DNA from: UMGS1251 sp036666555
Lineage (GTDB): Bacteria; Bacillota; Clostridia; Lachnospirales; Lachnospiraceae
Length of the DNA: 15,036 nucleotides
Reading direction: 5' to 3'
Assembly: GCA_036666555.1 (NCBI GenBank)
Contig: JAVWVS010000040.1
Location: forward strand, 1-15,036
Shown here: piece after piece, positions 14,748-15,036 of the stretch
Position numbering within the stretch: position 1 is the stretch's first letter
How the letters are laid out: each line of letters opens with the position of its first letter
Translations under genes and position numbers: made by a program
The notes under the pieces: model-generated
Seen by the model: only the letters and a program-made list of their open reading frames with translations
The model's database searches: none
What the model was told of the DNA's origin: nothing

Positions 14748-14796
14748 AAAAGAGTACTGTTTCTGATTGCGAACAACCAGAACAGTACTCTTTTTT
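14746..14796. terminator. Bidirectional terminator between the phospholipase gene and tRNA-Gly
   Basis: A long stem, AAAAGAGTACTGTTTCTG against CAGAACAGTACTCTTTT with one bulged T, closes a loop of about 12 bases. A T run follows on both strands (14791-14796 plus strand; 14751-14746 minus strand). It serves the plus-strand operon, whose stop codon touches the stem, and the converging tRNA-Gly gene. Confidence 0.92.
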
Positions 14797-14806
14797 CCAT
14801 TATAAA

Positions 14807-14877
14807 AGCGGGTGATGGGAATCGGACCCACGTATCTAGCTTGGAAGGCTAGTGTTCTACCATTGAACTACACCCGC
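14807..14877 (-). tRNA. tRNA-Gly (anticodon TCC)
   Basis: The minus strand folds into a 71-base tRNA: acceptor stem GCGGGTG/CACCCGC, D arm GTTC-AATGGTA-GAAC, anticodon arm CTAGC-CTTCCAA-GCTAG with anticodon TCC, and T arm GTGGG-TCCGATT-CCCAT. The discriminator base is T, and CCA is not encoded (TTT follows), so it must be added after transcription. The T-loop has C at position 55, where nearly all elongator tRNAs have T (pseudouridine). The first T-stem pair is G-T. G18 and G19 are kept in the D-loop. Upstream, no clear promoter is seen between the tRNA and the repeats at 14892-15036. Confidence 0.95.
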
Positions 14878-14891
14878 ATAATTAGTATTCC

Positions 14892-15036
14892 GCACTCGTT
14901 AAGTGCACTGTCTTCTCACTAAACTCGTGCTACGCACTCGTTAAGTGTGGGTTCCGTGCGCCTAGGCTCGTAACTACCTCGCCAACGCTTGGGAACTGTC
15001 TTCTCACTAAACTCGTGCTACGCACTCGTTAAGTGT
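14892..15036. repeat. REP-like imperfect palindromes in an 88-base repeat
   Basis: A 42-base sequence at 14907-14948 recurs exactly at 14995-15036, a period of 88 bases. Each copy contains a 31-base imperfect palindrome (14917-14947 and 15005-15035): outer arms CACT/AGTG, then AAC/GTT, an unpaired TC/TC pair of sites, and inner GTGC/GCAC around TAC. A solitary right arm, GCACTCGTTAAGTG, lies at 14892-14905 next to the tRNA. The 46 bases between the copies (14949-14994) contain no ORF of note. No coding sense is seen. The second copy runs to the end of the window, so the array may continue. Confidence 0.8.

Noticed and set aside
14892..15036. CRISPR array.
   Set aside because: Only two full repeats, with 42-base identity, 88-base period, a strong internal palindrome and a lone half-copy; no cas genes are near and spacer sizes do not fit.

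Overview
The window looks like chromosomal DNA from a low-GC, Gram-positive anaerobe of the class Clostridia, most likely family Lachnospiraceae. Support comes from A/T-rich codon use, strong AGGAGG-type ribosome binding sites, sigma-A-like TTGACA/TATAAT promoters, a DUF5711 protein, a two-subunit transketolase, a group III phosphofructokinase and a SEC-C-tagged methionine aminopeptidase. The family is an inference; no rRNA gene lies inside the window to confirm it. Nothing looks like a phage, insertion sequence or plasmid.

Layout. Bases 1-180 carry no gene, but read leftward they show an A-tract-rich stretch, a TTGACA -35 and a leader that resembles an rRNA operon promoter; its transcript would leave the window. 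Bases 221-3499 (minus strand) hold a three-gene envelope set in transcription order: a LysM protein with a cytoplasmic domain resembling a degenerate MPN/JAB fold, a DUF5711 membrane-anchored protein, and a CvpA-family membrane protein. Bases 3609-4121 hold a small HD-domain hydrolase whose stop codon sits in its own terminator hairpin. Bases 4205-6653 are a pentose phosphate operon (transaldolase, then transketolase N and C subunits) with a good promoter and a terminator.

Bases 6882-11612 (minus) are one closely packed run: 6-phosphofructokinase, dnaX, ybaB, recR and a LacI-family regulator. The LacI gene is read from the replication/repair side and sits just upstream of the transaldolase/transketolase promoter, so it is a natural candidate to control that operon. 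From about 11640 transcription diverges. The plus strand carries a DUF1015 protein, a SEC-C methionine aminopeptidase and a zinc-dependent phospholipase C family protein, closed by a bidirectional terminator that also ends a converging tRNA-Gly(TCC) gene. The last 145 bases carry REP-like imperfect palindromes in an 88-base repeat.

Most genes are conserved housekeeping genes. The points that deserve a second look are the MPN-like/LysM protein and its neighbours, the unusual LacI hinge with a large A/T inverted repeat next to the tal promoter, the donor-site residues of the phosphofructokinase, the non-canonical T-loop of tRNA-Gly, and the REP-like repeats beside it. No clearly new defence, secondary-metabolite or mobile system was found.
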